64,000 nucleotides of DNA from Setoptus koraiensis (lineage: Eukaryota; Arthropoda). A program made the position numbers and the translations under genes. A model generated the notes under the pieces. That model saw nothing but the letters and a program-made list of their open reading frames with translations. It was not told where the DNA came from and ran no database searches. How positions within the stretch are numbered: position 1 is the first letter of the stretch; every line of letters begins with the position of its first letter. The stretch lies in NCBI GenBank assembly GCA_048013815.1, contig CM106586.1, forward strand, positions 8,494,001-8,558,000, written 5' to 3'. Shown here piece by piece: positions 1 to 11,296 of the stretch.

Positions 1-121
1 ATGTTGCGGATGGATCAACAGTCGGGATGCGCATCGATTCTCTTCATCTTCGAAAGATAATTCGACCGACCACGAATATCGGGGCTTGCGAATATGGAGG
101 CGAATCGCGCCATCCTCGGCT

Positions 122-342
122 CCCGAAAAAGCCGAAAAATCCGAAAACATCCGAAAACATCCGAAGAAGCCGAAAACATCCAAAAAGGCCGAAAAGGTCG
201 AAAAGGCCGAAAAAGCAGAAAAATCCGAAAAAGCCGAAAAGGTCGAAAAGGTCGAAAAGGTCGAAAAGGCCGAAAAAGCCGAAAAATCCGAAAAAGCCGA
301 AAACATCCGAAAAAGCCGAAAAGGCCGAAAGGCCGGAAAAAG
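122..342. repeat. A-rich minisatellite of 6-9 bp units
   Basis: Variants of the unit gccgaaaaa / gtcgaaaag follow one another for about 220 bp. All three plus-strand frames stay open through it and read as Lys/Arg/Pro/Glu strings, which is what such a repeat gives by chance. I do not regard it as coding. Confidence 0.85.
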
Positions 343-1760
343 ATTTCGAAAGCGGAAGCGACTTTTCTGGCCCGTTTCTTTCTTGGTTCTAGGCCTAGAG
401 CAGGTACTCATCGCTGAACTGCGTTGATTTAGGTGCAAAGTCGTGTGCGTCGTCTTGTCACCACTGGCCCGGCGCGTGTGAATTACACTGACTGAGAGTT
501 TTCAAGTTGCGATTCGCCACGCAAAATCGCTCGCGCGTTCGGGGCCCGAACTTCGAGCTCGAACAGAGATAATTGCTTATTCTCGGTTCTCATTATTGCC
601 AACTGGGGCACTAATGGAGATTGTTGCGCCCGAGTTCTCGTCACAACGGGGGCCATATGCTGACACGGTGAGTGCAAGCTCATCATTGGCCCCTGTTTGT
701 CGGAAGATGCTGCAGCCATCGTCGCATAGACTGCTGCTCATCCATCCGGGCAAGCTGCTGCCGACTTGAGGATGCTCAACTCACTCATGTCGGCGAAAGT
801 TCAATTCTTGATTATTTGGTTTGCATTTTGACAGCAGACAGTACGAGCGCGATAGAGTGCGACTCAACACAGGGCCCCAGTTGGAAAGGGCCGCCAGAGC
901 ACACTAGACTCTAGTGACTAGAGCCTCCGATCTAGAGGTGAGTTTATTTTCGGCACCAGGCAGTGGAGCGAGCGAGCGAGCCTGCGAGTCAGAGGTGAAT
1001 GAATGAATGATGAAAATTCGGCTCGTTGCTGGTGGGCGCCAGTGCAAAAAACCACGGGCCCCAGTGATGGATCTGGCGGCTCGCTGGCAGATTTGCGCTG
1101 CTTGCTGTGCATCGAGTCGCTGTTTGTGACTCGCTGTGCCAAGAAATAGGTGCAAATTGCAGATTGTCCCCCGCTCTTTCATAAACTGCTTTCACGCGCG
1201 GCCACTTGGAACTTGCAAGTTGCTCTTTGGGACTATTTCGGGTGCAACGTTCATTCGGGTGCGAGTGCCCCATTGCAGCGGCTCGCCGGCCCGTATAAGC
1301 GGCTGGCACCAAGCTGGCAGATTGCTGGCGGCAATGAATGATTGATGGGGGCGCCAGCCAACGCAAATTAGCGTTGGCGAGGCTCTTTTTCATTTGAAAG
1401 AAAATTTTCACACCAAAAATACACCGTGTAATTCACGCTGGCCGCATGCCGGGCCGCATGCCGGGTCGCATCGCGACTCGCGAGGCCACCCCCGAGGAGA
1501 CTCTCCATTGGAGAGACCAAGGCTTGGTCACCAAGCGGCGCTGTCGATGTTTGCCGGCATTTGATTTCTTGCGTCACACTTACCAACAGGCGGATCTTTC
1601 GCACAAAATTACACACATGATTTTGTGCTGGCAGCAGGCGCGACCTTTGCCATATTTGCCAGAATAATTGAGTATGCAAATGAGCGCGTTACTGGGGCCA
1701 CCGGCGCGTTCATTACACGCGTATCACAGGCCGGCGCGGGGCCGTTTTCGGAGCCATCAG

Positions 1761-1853
1761 CATAAATTAATCAGCACAAATTGGTCGGCACGAATTGATG
1801 GGCACAAATTGATGGGCACAAATTGATGGGCACAAATTGATGGGCACAAAATG
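1761..1853. repeat. 14-bp tandem repeat (gatgggcacaaatt)
   Basis: Four near-perfect 14-bp copies, preceded by two or three degenerate copies (variants with atcagcacaaatt and ggtcggcacgaatt). Confidence 0.85.
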
Positions 1854-1911
1854 GTTGGCGGATCTCGGGGGCGAAATTCGCGAGCAAAGAAGTGGCCGCT
1901 GTATTGGCCAC

Positions 1912-2011
1912 TATTACTTTACGTTATATTATTGTATCGTGGCGCCTCGCAATTTCGCGCGAGTAACCAATAGCCACGATACCACGATACAACAATATAA
2001 CGTAAAGTAAT
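1912..2011. repeat. Fold-back inverted repeat with 30-bp arms
   Basis: The arm at 1912-1942 is the reverse complement of 1982-2011 with one or two mismatches (tactttacgttatatt on the left, aatataacgtaaagta on the right), around a spacer of about 40 bp. The arms are AT-rich in a GC-rich setting. It could be a small MITE or a fossil DNA transposon. No clear target-site duplication was seen. Confidence 0.7.
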
Positions 2012-2854
2012 GAAAATATTGCCCAGCGCGGGCCTGGTTCGGGCAAGCGTACCGTAATAGACATAAGGATACCCAAAGGTACTAATAGATATGATGATAC
2101 AGTTTATATGAATGGGTTGAGTTTAGATTTACATTTGCATAATAATAAGGAGCGCTTGTTTATCGGCTTGACAATGGTATAATGTGATATATTATGGCTG
2201 CTCGCGTTCAATTGATGCAACGAAAGGTGCAACGAAAACGCCGCTATTGTAACACTGCAAAACTAGCTGGCCGCTGGCCGTCAGTTGCGACCACCGCGGC
2301 ACTGGCTGTGCCCGTATTAATTACATCATCGTCGTTGGATTGGCGCCCGTTGTGATTTATGGGTGGCGCCACACACTTGGCCAATTCCAAGACATTGTTG
2401 AATTTCGTCGGTCGTCGGTTGGTTGAGCCGGCGAGCGCCGATCGATCGATTGCCGGCCCGCCTAACAGTGGATTGCCGGCCCGCCAACTCGGTGCGTTTG
2501 TTGCGGGCATGTTACGAATTGTATTAAATAGCTTCACGAATCGGCAGCAATTCAATCATCGTCTGTGGCCACCAATTGTGCCATCGACGTAATTTACATG
2601 TTGTGTGTCATATGGTGACATAATAATTGGGTCACTTTACAACTTTGTCATTTTCTGCGGTGCTGCTGGCATCGCAAATGCTGCACTCACTACCGCATTG
2701 CCGCATGCCAATGCGGCTACCGTGCGGCTACCGTGCGGCTAGATCGCAATGACCGTGTTGCTTGTCTCTCACTCTGACTAAACTGTCGGCCGCTCGCCAT
2801 TGCGGCGGCTGACACCGGGCGACGTCGGGCCAAGTCGGGTGACGCCCGCTGACG

Positions 2855-5800
2855 CTAGCTGACACCGAGCGGCCTAATTGAGGCGGGCGGACTTGTTGTT
2901 GTGAGCGCAATTATCGTCGATTGTTGCACCGGCTGCCCGGTCATTGTCGGCTGCCCGGTCATTGTCGGCTGCCCGGATATATCCGCAACGGGCTCGGTTG
3001 TCGCTTGCTGGGCGCCGTTGTCGCTGCTGGCGGCAGTTTCGGGCTCGGTGGTGGTCGCTGTTGGCTGCCGACTCGGCTCACAGTTGCTCGAGATCGTTTC
3101 GTCGTTGATTTCGGTGGCAAGCTGAGGCGCGCTGGGCGCCGCCACATGGTCCGCCGCCGGCTCTGGCTCTGCGTCCGGTGCGGCATCCAATCGGGCGTTG
3201 GGGGCGGCGCTCGGGCCGTCGCTCGACACACTCGACACAGCGCCCCCACTCACAAGTGGGCTGCCGATTGTTTGAGTGGCGCTGCCATTTGTTATTTTGG
3301 ACCAGCTCGCCAATGTTGTCACAATGGCCGGGCCGGGCCGCTCACTGGCCCGCTCTGTGGTGGTTGCCGTGGTTGTTGGCGTGGTGGTTGCCGCTGTTGG
3401 CGTGGTGGTTGGCATTGTTGTTGTCGGCGCTGTTGTCGTTGTCGGCGCTGTTGTCGTTGCTGCAAAAGTCAATCCATCTTGCTCTTGCTGGCGCTCGTCG
3501 TCGGCGCTGGTAAACGCCGACAATGATGCCGATGACGCAACATAATTATTTCTTGTATTATCTGGATTGTCATCTTTGCTTGTTTGGCCGTTGTTGCTGT
3601 TGCTGTTGCTGTTGTTGCTGCTGTTGCTGTTGTTGTTGCTGCTGTAGTTGCTGCTGCCTTTGCTGTTTGTGCCGTGGTTGCCGTTGTCGCCGCTGCCGCC
3701 GCTGCCGGCGGCTTCGGGCTCGCTCGTCGGTGGCCGCCGGTGCCCGTTGCGACGGGTCGCCACTCTATCATCGGCGATGGCATCATTGTTGTCGCCATAA
3801 TAGCTATTATTATTCTCGCCGGCCGCCGACCGTTGCCGAGCGTCATTCAAATTGTCGTTGTCGGCGCTGTCGTCGCCGTGATTGTCGCCGGAATAGCTCG
3901 CCGTCCTGCCGACCCGATGCATCTCGCCTTGGCTTTCGCCTCGCTCATCGTCGGCACCGGCCCGATTGTCGCCGACCGCCGGGCCGATATCCGCTGCCGA
4001 TGGCTGCTGCTGTCGTCGCTGATATCTGGCCGCCCCCACCGGCGCTATTCCGTTTGTGCCATATGCGGCACCCAGCAGCCCGATTTGGCTCTCATCATTG
4101 GTGCTATTTGCATCGGGCCGCTTCACAGCCGGCACCGGATAAACGCAGCCGGAATTTTGCGACTCGTAGCAAAATATGGACCGGTGTTTGTTTTCCGCCG
4201 CATCGAATACGGCGTCGTCGTCGTCGCCGTTGCTCCGGGCCGCCTGGTCCGAGTCGTGCGTCTTGATGACATTGACACCGCCGCTGTTGTGTATTATGCG
4301 CGTCCGGTGACCGTGCCCGTCCTTGGCGATGATCTCTATGACGCCGTCGAGCGGGCCCACCGCGGGCCGCTCCCACTCACCGCGGGCCGCACTCGGGCCG
4401 CCGCTGCTGGCCGGGCCGGCCCATTGTTGCCGCTCACCGCCCAACGCCATTGGCTGCTCGTCGGCGCTGGCCAACAGCGAGCCCGGCGCATCAGCGGGGC
4501 CCACATCGAGCCGGTGCTTCAGCGATCGGCCGTCGGTATCGTTTGCTGCAAACTTAACAGCGCCGCTGGCCGCCACGATGCGGTCCGAATCGGACCCGGC
4601 ATCGGGGCCCCAATCTCGCTGGTGAGAGGCGCCGTTTTTAATTTGCAATGTTTGCACTCTCGGCGGCGCTGTTTGTTTTGGAGTCGCCATCGACGGGCCG
4701 GCCGGCTGAATGGTGAGCGACGCCGAAGTGGAGGCCGCATTCTGATCCAGGTCTTGATTGCTGGCCGAGTTGCTGTTGTTGTCAGCGGGCGCATCCTGCT
4801 CGCCGTCGTTTGGGGCCCCACTTGTGTCCGGCTCGTTGTCTGGCTGCTGCTGTTGCTGCTGGCCCCTCAATCTGTTTCTTTTGTCCAGGAGGGCGCGTCG
4901 TCTTGAGGGGCGCAATCTCGAGTGCCGCTGGCCGCTCGATGGGCCGCCAGCGGCCGATTCGGGGCGCCACTTCTCGGAATTGGCCGACGCGGCACTGGAG
5001 GAGTTTTCAGAGTTTTCAAAATTGTCCGCTGCGGAGTCGTTTTTCGGCTCAAACTGTCCGCCGCCGTCCGTGCCAGAATTGTCGAAAATCTCTTTGGAGT
5101 ACTTATCTGTGTCCTCGTCGGTGTCTCGCTTGAGGGCATCGAGAAACTGCTTGTGATTGCCCTCGTTGTCGTCGTCGTTGGACGGGCCGGCGTCCGCAAC
5201 CGGCTTGCCGTGGCCACTGTCGGCGCGCCGTTGCGCGTCCGCCGCCTGGTCCGCGCCGGCCCCGCCGTCCCGGTCCGGGTGGCGCCTCGAGCTGTACGCC
5301 TCCACCGATGTGCTGCCGCTCGGCCTGATTTGTTTGCCATAGAAATTGTCGTCGTTAAACTCCTGCTCGTCGGATCCGTCCTCGAAACTGTCCGTCATCA
5401 TCATTTTCGCCTTTCGGTCAGCGCCACTCGGGGCCGCCGCCTGCTGCTGCTGGGTCCGGTTGTGAGCCGCGTCGCCGTCCCGCAGTAGGCGGCCGGCCCG
5501 GCGCTTCTTGGCGCCCTGCTCGAGTTGTTGCTGCTGCTGTTGGTCCGAGTTGGCCGTATCAAAGTCGCCGCTTTCGCCCAGCGAGAAGCGCTGATTGTTG
5601 GCGGCAACCGCGTACGGGTTTCGCGCCCGAAACTGCCGCCCCCCGGCCTGCTGATGGTCGTGAGGCCGATGATTGGTTGCGGCATGCTGGCGCGCATAGT
5701 TGTCGCCCATTGGCCCATAATGATGCTGATTCACGTTGCGCCGGTACAGCGGCCCGTTGCCGGTGCTCGGTGCCGCACCGCCTGGCGCGGCGCTCACGTG

Positions 5801-8800
5801 GCGCCTCCTCGGGCCGCTGTCGAGCGCGCTCGGCGCTCTGCGCTGCTGCTGCTGCTGCCGAGGCACCATGTAATTGTCTGCTGCAGCTTCCGGTTGGCCA
5901 GCTCCCACGCCGGGCCGGTTGAATCGGCCGGCCGGGACATTGGCGCCCATGTTGGCCTTGAGCAGCTTGTTCAAGAATTTGCCCAGCGGTGGAGCGGCCT
6001 GGATAATGGTGGTGTTGTAATTAGATAAATTAGGAATTTGGTTGTTTGGGCGAGTCGGGTTCATACTATGTACGGGCTCCGCGCTACTGACCGTTGGTGA
6101 CGCCCCCGCGATGCTGCTGCTGCTGTTGTTTCTGTTGTTGGCCGTTGGCGAGTCTTGGCGCTGCTGCTGCTGATTGGCGGACGCATCTTTGTCACTGTTG
6201 TTGTTTTGGGGCCCCGCCTGGTGGCGGGCACCCGGCGGCTGGCCCGGTTGGTGCGGGCCGCCCGCCCCGCCCGGCAAGAAGGCGCTATTGACGTTGGAGG
6301 CGAGCCCGTGATTGTAGGATAGCCGGTAGATGGAGTCCGAGAGCGAGTTGTCCAGTCCGGCGCTGTTCAGATTGACCTTGTGCCCGTTTAGCAGCGCCTT
6401 CTTTCGCGATTCCTCGATCAGGTCGTGCAACAGGGTGCGGCTGCTGTCCGAGCCCGCCACGCTCATGCGGCGGTCGAGCGCGGCCAGCAGGAGGGCGTGT
6501 AGCGGCACCCGGATGGCGTCCTCGTGAAACTGGACCGGTTTGCTGTTGGACCGTTTGGCGCCGCTGGCGCGCTTACTGTTGCTCTTGTTGTTGTTGGAGC
6601 TCTTTTTTCGCTGCGTAGACACCGAAGATTCTTTCACCTGTTCGTCGTCGTTGTCGCCCGTGTCGCTAGTGTCGCCACTGTTGTCACTGTCGGCGCCACT
6701 GTCGGTGTCGTCGTCACTTCCGGTTTGGTCTGTCTTGCTGTTGCTGTGCTTCTTTTTGCCACCACCATTGTCACTCTTGTTGTCCGAATCGCCACTGTCG
6801 TCGCCACTGTCGCCACCATTGTGTTCGGCCGCCTTGTTCGACTTGTTGAGGCGCTTCAATTCCTTGATCAGCTGATCGATGCGATCGTCGCTGCTGCTGG
6901 CCTGCTGCTGCTGCTGCTTTGAATCGGACTGCTCGGCGTGCTGCCGACTTCCGGCCCGGTTGTTCTTGATCGCCTGATTGATGGAGTCGGGAAATTTGTT
7001 GTTGCCGCCGGCAGACGGGCCGGATTTGAAGCGCCCGTCGTCCTGCTGCAGCTCGGCCTGCTCCTTGCCATTGTCGGCTGCCAGCTGCTGCATGAAGGCC
7101 TCGTTGAGCTGATCCTCGAACTTGGCGCCGGGCCGCCGACCGAACCCGGCCTGCCGATGCTCGGCCCCCAGTTCGTGCTCGCCGAGCGACCCGATGATGC
7201 GCTCGTGACGCACGTACATGGGCGTGCCGCCCGACTGACCGGCGCCGCCGCCGTTCTCTATAAAGTCTACCTTGTCCTTCACATGAATGGCCTGTGCGCC
7301 CGTCGCGCCCCCGCCCGCCCCCACCTGCCCAATGGGTATCAGGCGGGTCTTTTTGCCCTTGTTGCGGCTCTCGTCGGTGTCGGACTCATCGACGCTAGTG
7401 TAATACGACTGGTCATAGTCGACCTGTTCATCCTCGTCGGGCGTCTGCTGTTGCGCCCGAAAGCGGGCCGTATAGCGCCCGTTCACCACGGGCCTCGATT
7501 CGCCAAAGTCCACCGTGGTCACCGTGGGCCCGTCGTGCTCCACGGTCGTTATCAAGCTCGTGCCCGGTCCGAGCTGATCGACCGCGCCGGTTCCCGACGC
7601 GGACCACATTTGGGCGGCGTTTTGCAACAGGCTGGCCAATTGTAGATTGTTGGTGCCCGACTGCAGCAAATTTTGATTGCTTATGCTGTGCTGATCGTGG
7701 CCCTTGGCCTGCTGCTGCTGCTGTTGTTGCTGTTGCTGGCGCTGATTGTTGTGTTGGCTCACCTGTCCGCCAGGGGGCTGATCGTCGTCGGTGTCGTCGA
7801 GCACCGACTTGAGATCGTTGACGGCCGACTTGCGGATTGTCAGGTGATTTGTCTCGCCAACGGTCGATATGGTGGTTGTCTGATCGTTGTTGTGCTTGTT
7901 GTTGCCGTTGCCGTTGCCGTTACCCGATTGCTGGCCCCGAGCGGCCTGTTGGCCGGAGCCCGACTGATGGGCGCCGCTGGCCGGGTCGTCGAACAGCACC
8001 CCGTTGTGATGCGAGGTGGACATTAGCGGATTCTGATTAAAGTCTAGCGTGTGAAACGCCTGCAAATGGGTCTGTTGCTGATTGAGGCCCGACGCTTGGT
8101 TGCTCGCTCCCGGCTGCGGATGCTCAAATTCCACCACCAGGGGCGGCAGGCCCATGGGCTGCGGCAACGTTGGCACGGCGCCCGCCAAATGCGGACCCGC
8201 TATCAGGTGCACAAAGTGCGGATTGTTGGGCGCGGCAAACAATTGGCCCATTTGCTGCGATTGCGACAGCTGATTGGGGCCCGCGTAGGTGGGCATCATT
8301 AGATTGCGGTGGTTGATTGCTTGGTTGGCGGCGCTGTTGGCGTTCATGCTCATTGCGATCTCATTCGGGTAATTGGGCCCGGCCATGAATGCGGGGGCCT
8401 GTTTGCCGTTGAGCAGATCGACCCGCTTCGAGCGGGTCAACAGAAACGACAGCGCCTTCTTGCCGGGCAAAAAGCTCAATTTGCCGGCCCGCTTCTGGTC
8501 GGCCGCTTTCGAGCCGCCCCCCAATGCCGCCTGATTGCCGACCGACGAGTGCCCGTTGGCGCCGCCCGGCGCCCGAAACTGGCCCCCGCCCAAAAATTTG
8601 ACGCCCGTCAGTTTGGCGCCCGCTGCTGGCGCGTCGCCGCTGCCCCGCCTCGATATGGTCTTGGCGTGGTCGGCGTCGGCCGGGGCACCGTCCAGCTGAG
8701 CGGGCTTGTTCTTGTTGGCGCTGCTGTGATGAAATCTGACAAAGGGCAGCGTGGCGCTGCTGTCATAGTTTTGGTTGTTGTCGATGAGCGAGTGATTGAC

Positions 8801-9799
8801 TATGAGTCGCGCACCCGACGACGTCGACGAGCCGCCCGGAAACGCCGATGAGGCCGATTTGGGCGGGCCGGATTGCGGACTGGCCGTGTCGTTGGCGCTC
8901 TCACTGGATTGCTGGCCCTCGTGCTGGCTGGCCGGCGGTGAATTGGCGGCGTTTGCCGGAAAATCGGCGCCACTGCCGCTGCTGTTGTTGTGATTGTCCG
9001 GCGAGACGCTCAGCAGAGTGTGTTGCGAGGCCAGGGTGCCGTTGTTGACCAGCGATGCGTATTTATCCTCGTCCGTGAGATTGTAAATAGTTGTGTTGTG
9101 ATCGTCACTGTCGCCGATTGATGACCCATGTTTGTCGCTGCCACTATCCATGTGTGGATAGTGGTCGAGTTTGTTTGTCATGATGGTTGTTGCGGTTGCA
9201 TTATTGAGAACTTGATTGCTGTCCATGTCTTGCTGCTGCTGCTGCGGCGCCTCATTAGCGCTGTCCGCCCACGCCAATTGCTGCGTCCAAACCGACAGCG
9301 CAACATAGACATAGATGCACAGCAACGGAGGGCACAAATTCCGACATTTGCTCCCATTTTTACAGGTGAGCCCCATTGTTTGGGGCCGCGCGAGCATTCT
9401 CTCGTCTCTTCTGCGACATTCGGTGATTTCCGCCAGTTGTAATTCACTGTCGAAACTGTTATCCGGATTGCCGAAATTATTGTGCGTATTGTCGAAATTA
9501 TCATTCGAATTGTCGAAATTATTGTGCGCATTGTCGGCTTTATCTCTAGTGTTGGAATGACCTATGACGCAAGAGGTGACGCTCACATGTGATTTATTTG
9601 GCAATTTTTGTCGTTGGTGTGCTGACTGTTCAAACTGTGGTGCGCGGCTAGAAGCGCCGACTTTGTTGGCTTCGGCCGGGCGATGCGGGCGATTCTGGCC
9701 ATTCGAGCGATTATTGGATGGCGAGCCATCGCAAGTTGTGACTCGGCGATTAAATTGATTGGTCAAATGTAGTTTGATGCTGCGTTGCTGTCTGTTCAT
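2855..9799 (-). CDS. Giant low-complexity secreted or membrane-anchored protein, 2314 codons
   Basis: Not recognised. One uninterrupted frame from an ATG at 9799 to a TAG at 2855. It is very rich in Asn, Gln, Asp, Ser, Gly and Ala, with several poly-Gln runs (longest near residue 690), acidic Asp/Ser/Asn tracts, and a Thr/Pro mucin-like stretch at about 2112-2150. A hydrophobic segment at residues 155-178 (core LLCIYVYVALSV) follows KCRNLCPP. If the start is Met142 (ATG at 9376) this is a signal peptide; from Met1 it would be a type II anchor. Residues 89-119 hold five NNFDN-like repeats. The only Cys-containing patch downstream is near residue 1880 (IFCYESQNSGCVYPVP). Its length, its start and the signal segment argue for a real gene. 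Long antisense frames over it are GC-composition shadows. The C-terminus may be spliced further. Confidence 0.7.
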   Translation of the reverse strand: MNRQQRSIKLHLTNQFNRRVTTCDGSPSNNRSNGQNRPHRPAEANKVGASSRAPQFEQSAHQRQKLPNKSHVSVTSCVIGHSNTRDKADNAHNNFDNSNDNFDNTHNNFGNPDNSFDSELQLAEITECRRRDERMLARPQTMGLTCKNGSKCRNLCPPLLCIYVYVALSVWTQQLAWADSANEAPQQQQQDMDSNQVLNNATATTIMTNKLDHYPHMDSGSDKHGSSIGDSDDHNTTIYNLTDEDKYASLVNNGTLASQHTLLSVSPDNHNNSSGSGADFPANAANSPPASQHEGQQSSESANDTASPQSGPPKSASSAFPGGSSTSSGARLIVNHSLIDNNQNYDSSATLPFVRFHHSSANKNKPAQLDGAPADADHAKTISRRGSGDAPAAGAKLTGVKFLGGGQFRAPGGANGHSSVGNQAALGGGSKAADQKRAGKLSFLPGKKALSFLLTRSKRVDLLNGKQAPAFMAGPNYPNEIAMSMNANSAANQAINHRNLMMPTYAGPNQLSQSQQMGQLFAAPNNPHFVHLIAGPHLAGAVPTLPQPMGLPPLVVEFEHPQPGASNQASGLNQQQTHLQAFHTLDFNQNPLMSTSHHNGVLFDDPASGAHQSGSGQQAARGQQSGNGNGNGNNKHNNDQTTTISTVGETNHLTIRKSAVNDLKSVLDDTDDDQPPGGQVSQHNNQRQQQQQQQQQQAKGHDQHSISNQNLLQSGTNNLQLASLLQNAAQMWSASGTGAVDQLGPGTSLITTVEHDGPTVTTVDFGESRPVVNGRYTARFRAQQQTPDEDEQVDYDQSYYTSVDESDTDESRNKGKKTRLIPIGQVGAGGGATGAQAIHVKDKVDFIENGGGAGQSGGTPMYVRHERIIGSLGEHELGAEHRQAGFGRRPGAKFEDQLNEAFMQQLAADNGKEQAELQQDDGRFKSGPSAGGNNKFPDSINQAIKNNRAGSRQHAEQSDSKQQQQQASSSDDRIDQLIKELKRLNKSNKAAEHNGGDSGDDSGDSDNKSDNGGGKKKHSNSKTDQTGSDDDTDSGADSDNSGDTSDTGDNDDEQVKESSVSTQRKKSSNNNKSNSKRASGAKRSNSKPVQFHEDAIRVPLHALLLAALDRRMSVAGSDSSRTLLHDLIEESRKKALLNGHKVNLNSAGLDNSLSDSIYRLSYNHGLASNVNSAFLPGGAGGPHQPGQPPGARHQAGPQNNNSDKDASANQQQQRQDSPTANNRNNSSSSIAGASPTVSSAEPVHSMNPTRPNNQIPNLSNYNTTIIQAAPPLGKFLNKLLKANMGANVPAGRFNRPGVGAGQPEAAADNYMVPRQQQQQRRAPSALDSGPRRRHVSAAPGGAAPSTGNGPLYRRNVNQHHYGPMGDNYARQHAATNHRPHDHQQAGGRQFRARNPYAVAANNQRFSLGESGDFDTANSDQQQQQQLEQGAKKRRAGRLLRDGDAAHNRTQQQQAAAPSGADRKAKMMMTDSFEDGSDEQEFNDDNFYGKQIRPSGSTSVEAYSSRRHPDRDGGAGADQAADAQRRADSGHGKPVADAGPSNDDDNEGNHKQFLDALKRDTDEDTDKYSKEIFDNSGTDGGGQFEPKNDSAADNFENSENSSSAASANSEKWRPESAAGGPSSGQRHSRLRPSRRRALLDKRNRLRGQQQQQQPDNEPDTSGAPNDGEQDAPADNNSNSASNQDLDQNAASTSASLTIQPAGPSMATPKQTAPPRVQTLQIKNGASHQRDWGPDAGSDSDRIVAASGAVKFAANDTDGRSLKHRLDVGPADAPGSLLASADEQPMALGGERQQWAGPASSGGPSAARGEWERPAVGPLDGVIEIIAKDGHGHRTRIIHNSGGVNVIKTHDSDQAARSNGDDDDAVFDAAENKHRSIFCYESQNSGCVYPVPAVKRPDANSTNDESQIGLLGAAYGTNGIAPVGAARYQRRQQQPSAADIGPAVGDNRAGADDERGESQGEMHRVGRTASYSGDNHGDDSADNDNLNDARQRSAAGENNNSYYGDNNDAIADDRVATRRNGHRRPPTSEPEAAGSGGSGDNGNHGTNSKGSSNYSSNNNSNSSNNSNSNSNNGQTSKDDNPDNTRNNYVASSASLSAFTSADDERQQEQDGLTFAATTTAPTTTTAPTTTMPTTTPTAATTTPTTTATTTERASERPGPAIVTTLASWSKITNGSATQTIGSPLVSGGAVSSVSSDGPSAAPNARLDAAPDAEPEPAADHVAAPSAPQLATEINDETISSNCEPSRQPTATTTEPETAASSDNGAQQATTEPVADISGQPTMTGQPTMTGQPVQQSTIIALTTTSPPASIRPLGVS

Positions 9800-10679
9800 T
9801 GCGACCCGATCAATTCAATTGGCCGGCGCATCGGCGAATCAGTGCTCGTCGCAACTTGCAGTCAATGTGTGCTGACAACGATGACAAGATATTGACAATG
9901 ATTAACGAGATATTAACAGTATATAAATAGATGGATGTGGTGCGGCATTTTGTGAAATATTCGTTTTGTGTATTTGCAAAAGTTGATTGTTGATGGTTTG
10001 TTTGTGGTTGGTGTCGCACACTTGTTGATCAACTCGATAAACTGGTAACACTGCTAGCTTGATCAACTGTTAACTGTCGCTATGTTACAATAATTAGATT
10101 ACAATTATAATTAAAATGCAGCCGATAATTAGATTAGAGCGGGCAATTAGAATAGTGATGCCAATGGGAGAGTCACTATCAAAAGTTAAATCATGTCGCG
10201 AAACGCCAACAATGAAACAACCAAACAAAATACAATCGTTGGTTTGCACAACAAACTGCCAAAACTGCAATATAATCGCCAGCGGCGTCTAGCGTCAGCC
10301 TGACTCGGCCATCAAGCTCACTGGCTGACACATACGCTGACATATCCTGAGCCTGACAGGTATATGACAGCTATCGACAGCTGGTACGCCTAGCTCAAAG
10401 GGTGTTATTGTCTCAGATTGTGACAGACAAACAAAGGCAATTGGAAAGTTTGTTGATAGATTGCGTAATGCTGTACAGCCGGCGAGACAGCTACACACAC
10501 CTGTTCATGTGTGACAAGAGCTTGTGATTGTTGCTGGCGTAACTGTTGTTGTTGTTGTTGTTGCGTTCGTTCATCACAACGTCTCACAAGATGCCCATTG
10601 CGCAACACATTCACTCGTTTGTTGACATCCTGACTACACACGTCTGACGTTGTAAGGGCAGATGAGCCGAGTTACGTAA

Positions 10680-10697
10680 CACACACACACACACAGT
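10680..10697. repeat. (AC)n microsatellite
   Basis: A pure run of about nine AC dinucleotides. It is followed within 20 bp by a partial palindrome built on gttacataac. Confidence 0.9.
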
Positions 10698-11213
10698 GGT
10701 TATGTTACATAACTTATGTAACAGTGCAGTTATGTAATTACTTATATCATCTAACAAGTTAGATGAGAGCCATTCAACGGCGTTGGCGTTGCCAGATCAT
10801 CGATCGTGTGAAGTGACTTTATGATTTATATTTGTTGTTGTGTCTGAAGCAGTTGCCGTTGCATCAATGAATCGGTTGTCGTTGTTGTTGGTTTTGTTTT
10901 CGGGTTAAAACCTCATCGCATCGCTGAAAAATATGGGCCGCCAAACACAACAATGCTCCGACAAGCGGCACCTATTCCCATACCGCATTCTCTGCTCTCT
11001 GCTCTCTCTCTCTCTCCGTCCTCGGCAAACAAACAAACCCAGCGCACTGACCAATTTCTAATCTCGGCTTCACATTGGTGTGCGGCGTTCCAACGCCGCG
11101 CCAATTCGACACCGAGATCCAGAACGAAGGTCACCGAGCTCCACTGATCATGCATTGCGTCATGCTGTTGCCTCATGCTGTCGCATAGTCCAGTGGGCGG
11201 CCGGCCGGCTGAT

Positions 11214-11296
11214 GATGCAACATCAAATGTGATGCAACTTCAAATGTGTGATGCAACATCAAATGTGACTCAATATCAAATGTGTGATGCAACATG
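11214..11296. repeat. Tandem repeat with core gatgcaacatcaaatgtg
   Basis: About five imperfect 16-20 bp copies alternate gatgcaac with atcaaatgtg. Confidence 0.75.

Larger units (their letters stand above)
1..2854. other. GC-rich stretch without a supported gene
   Basis: No open frame here has plausible protein composition, a recognisable domain, or convincing splice sites. The stretch contains several short tandem repeats and a fold-back inverted repeat (listed separately). It lies downstream of the giant minus-strand ORF that ends at 2855, so part of it may be 3' untranslated sequence of that gene. Confidence 0.5.

Noticed and set aside
27-427. Lys/Arg-rich frames of 107-121 codons
   Set aside because: All three frames are open because of a 6-9 bp tandem repeat; there is no start context, domain or splice site.
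3523-4906. Long plus-strand frames (247 and 440 codons) rich in Cys/Leu/Val
   Set aside because: Antisense shadows of the CAG/AAC-rich giant minus-strand gene; poly-Cys and poly-Val come from reversed Gln/Asn codons.
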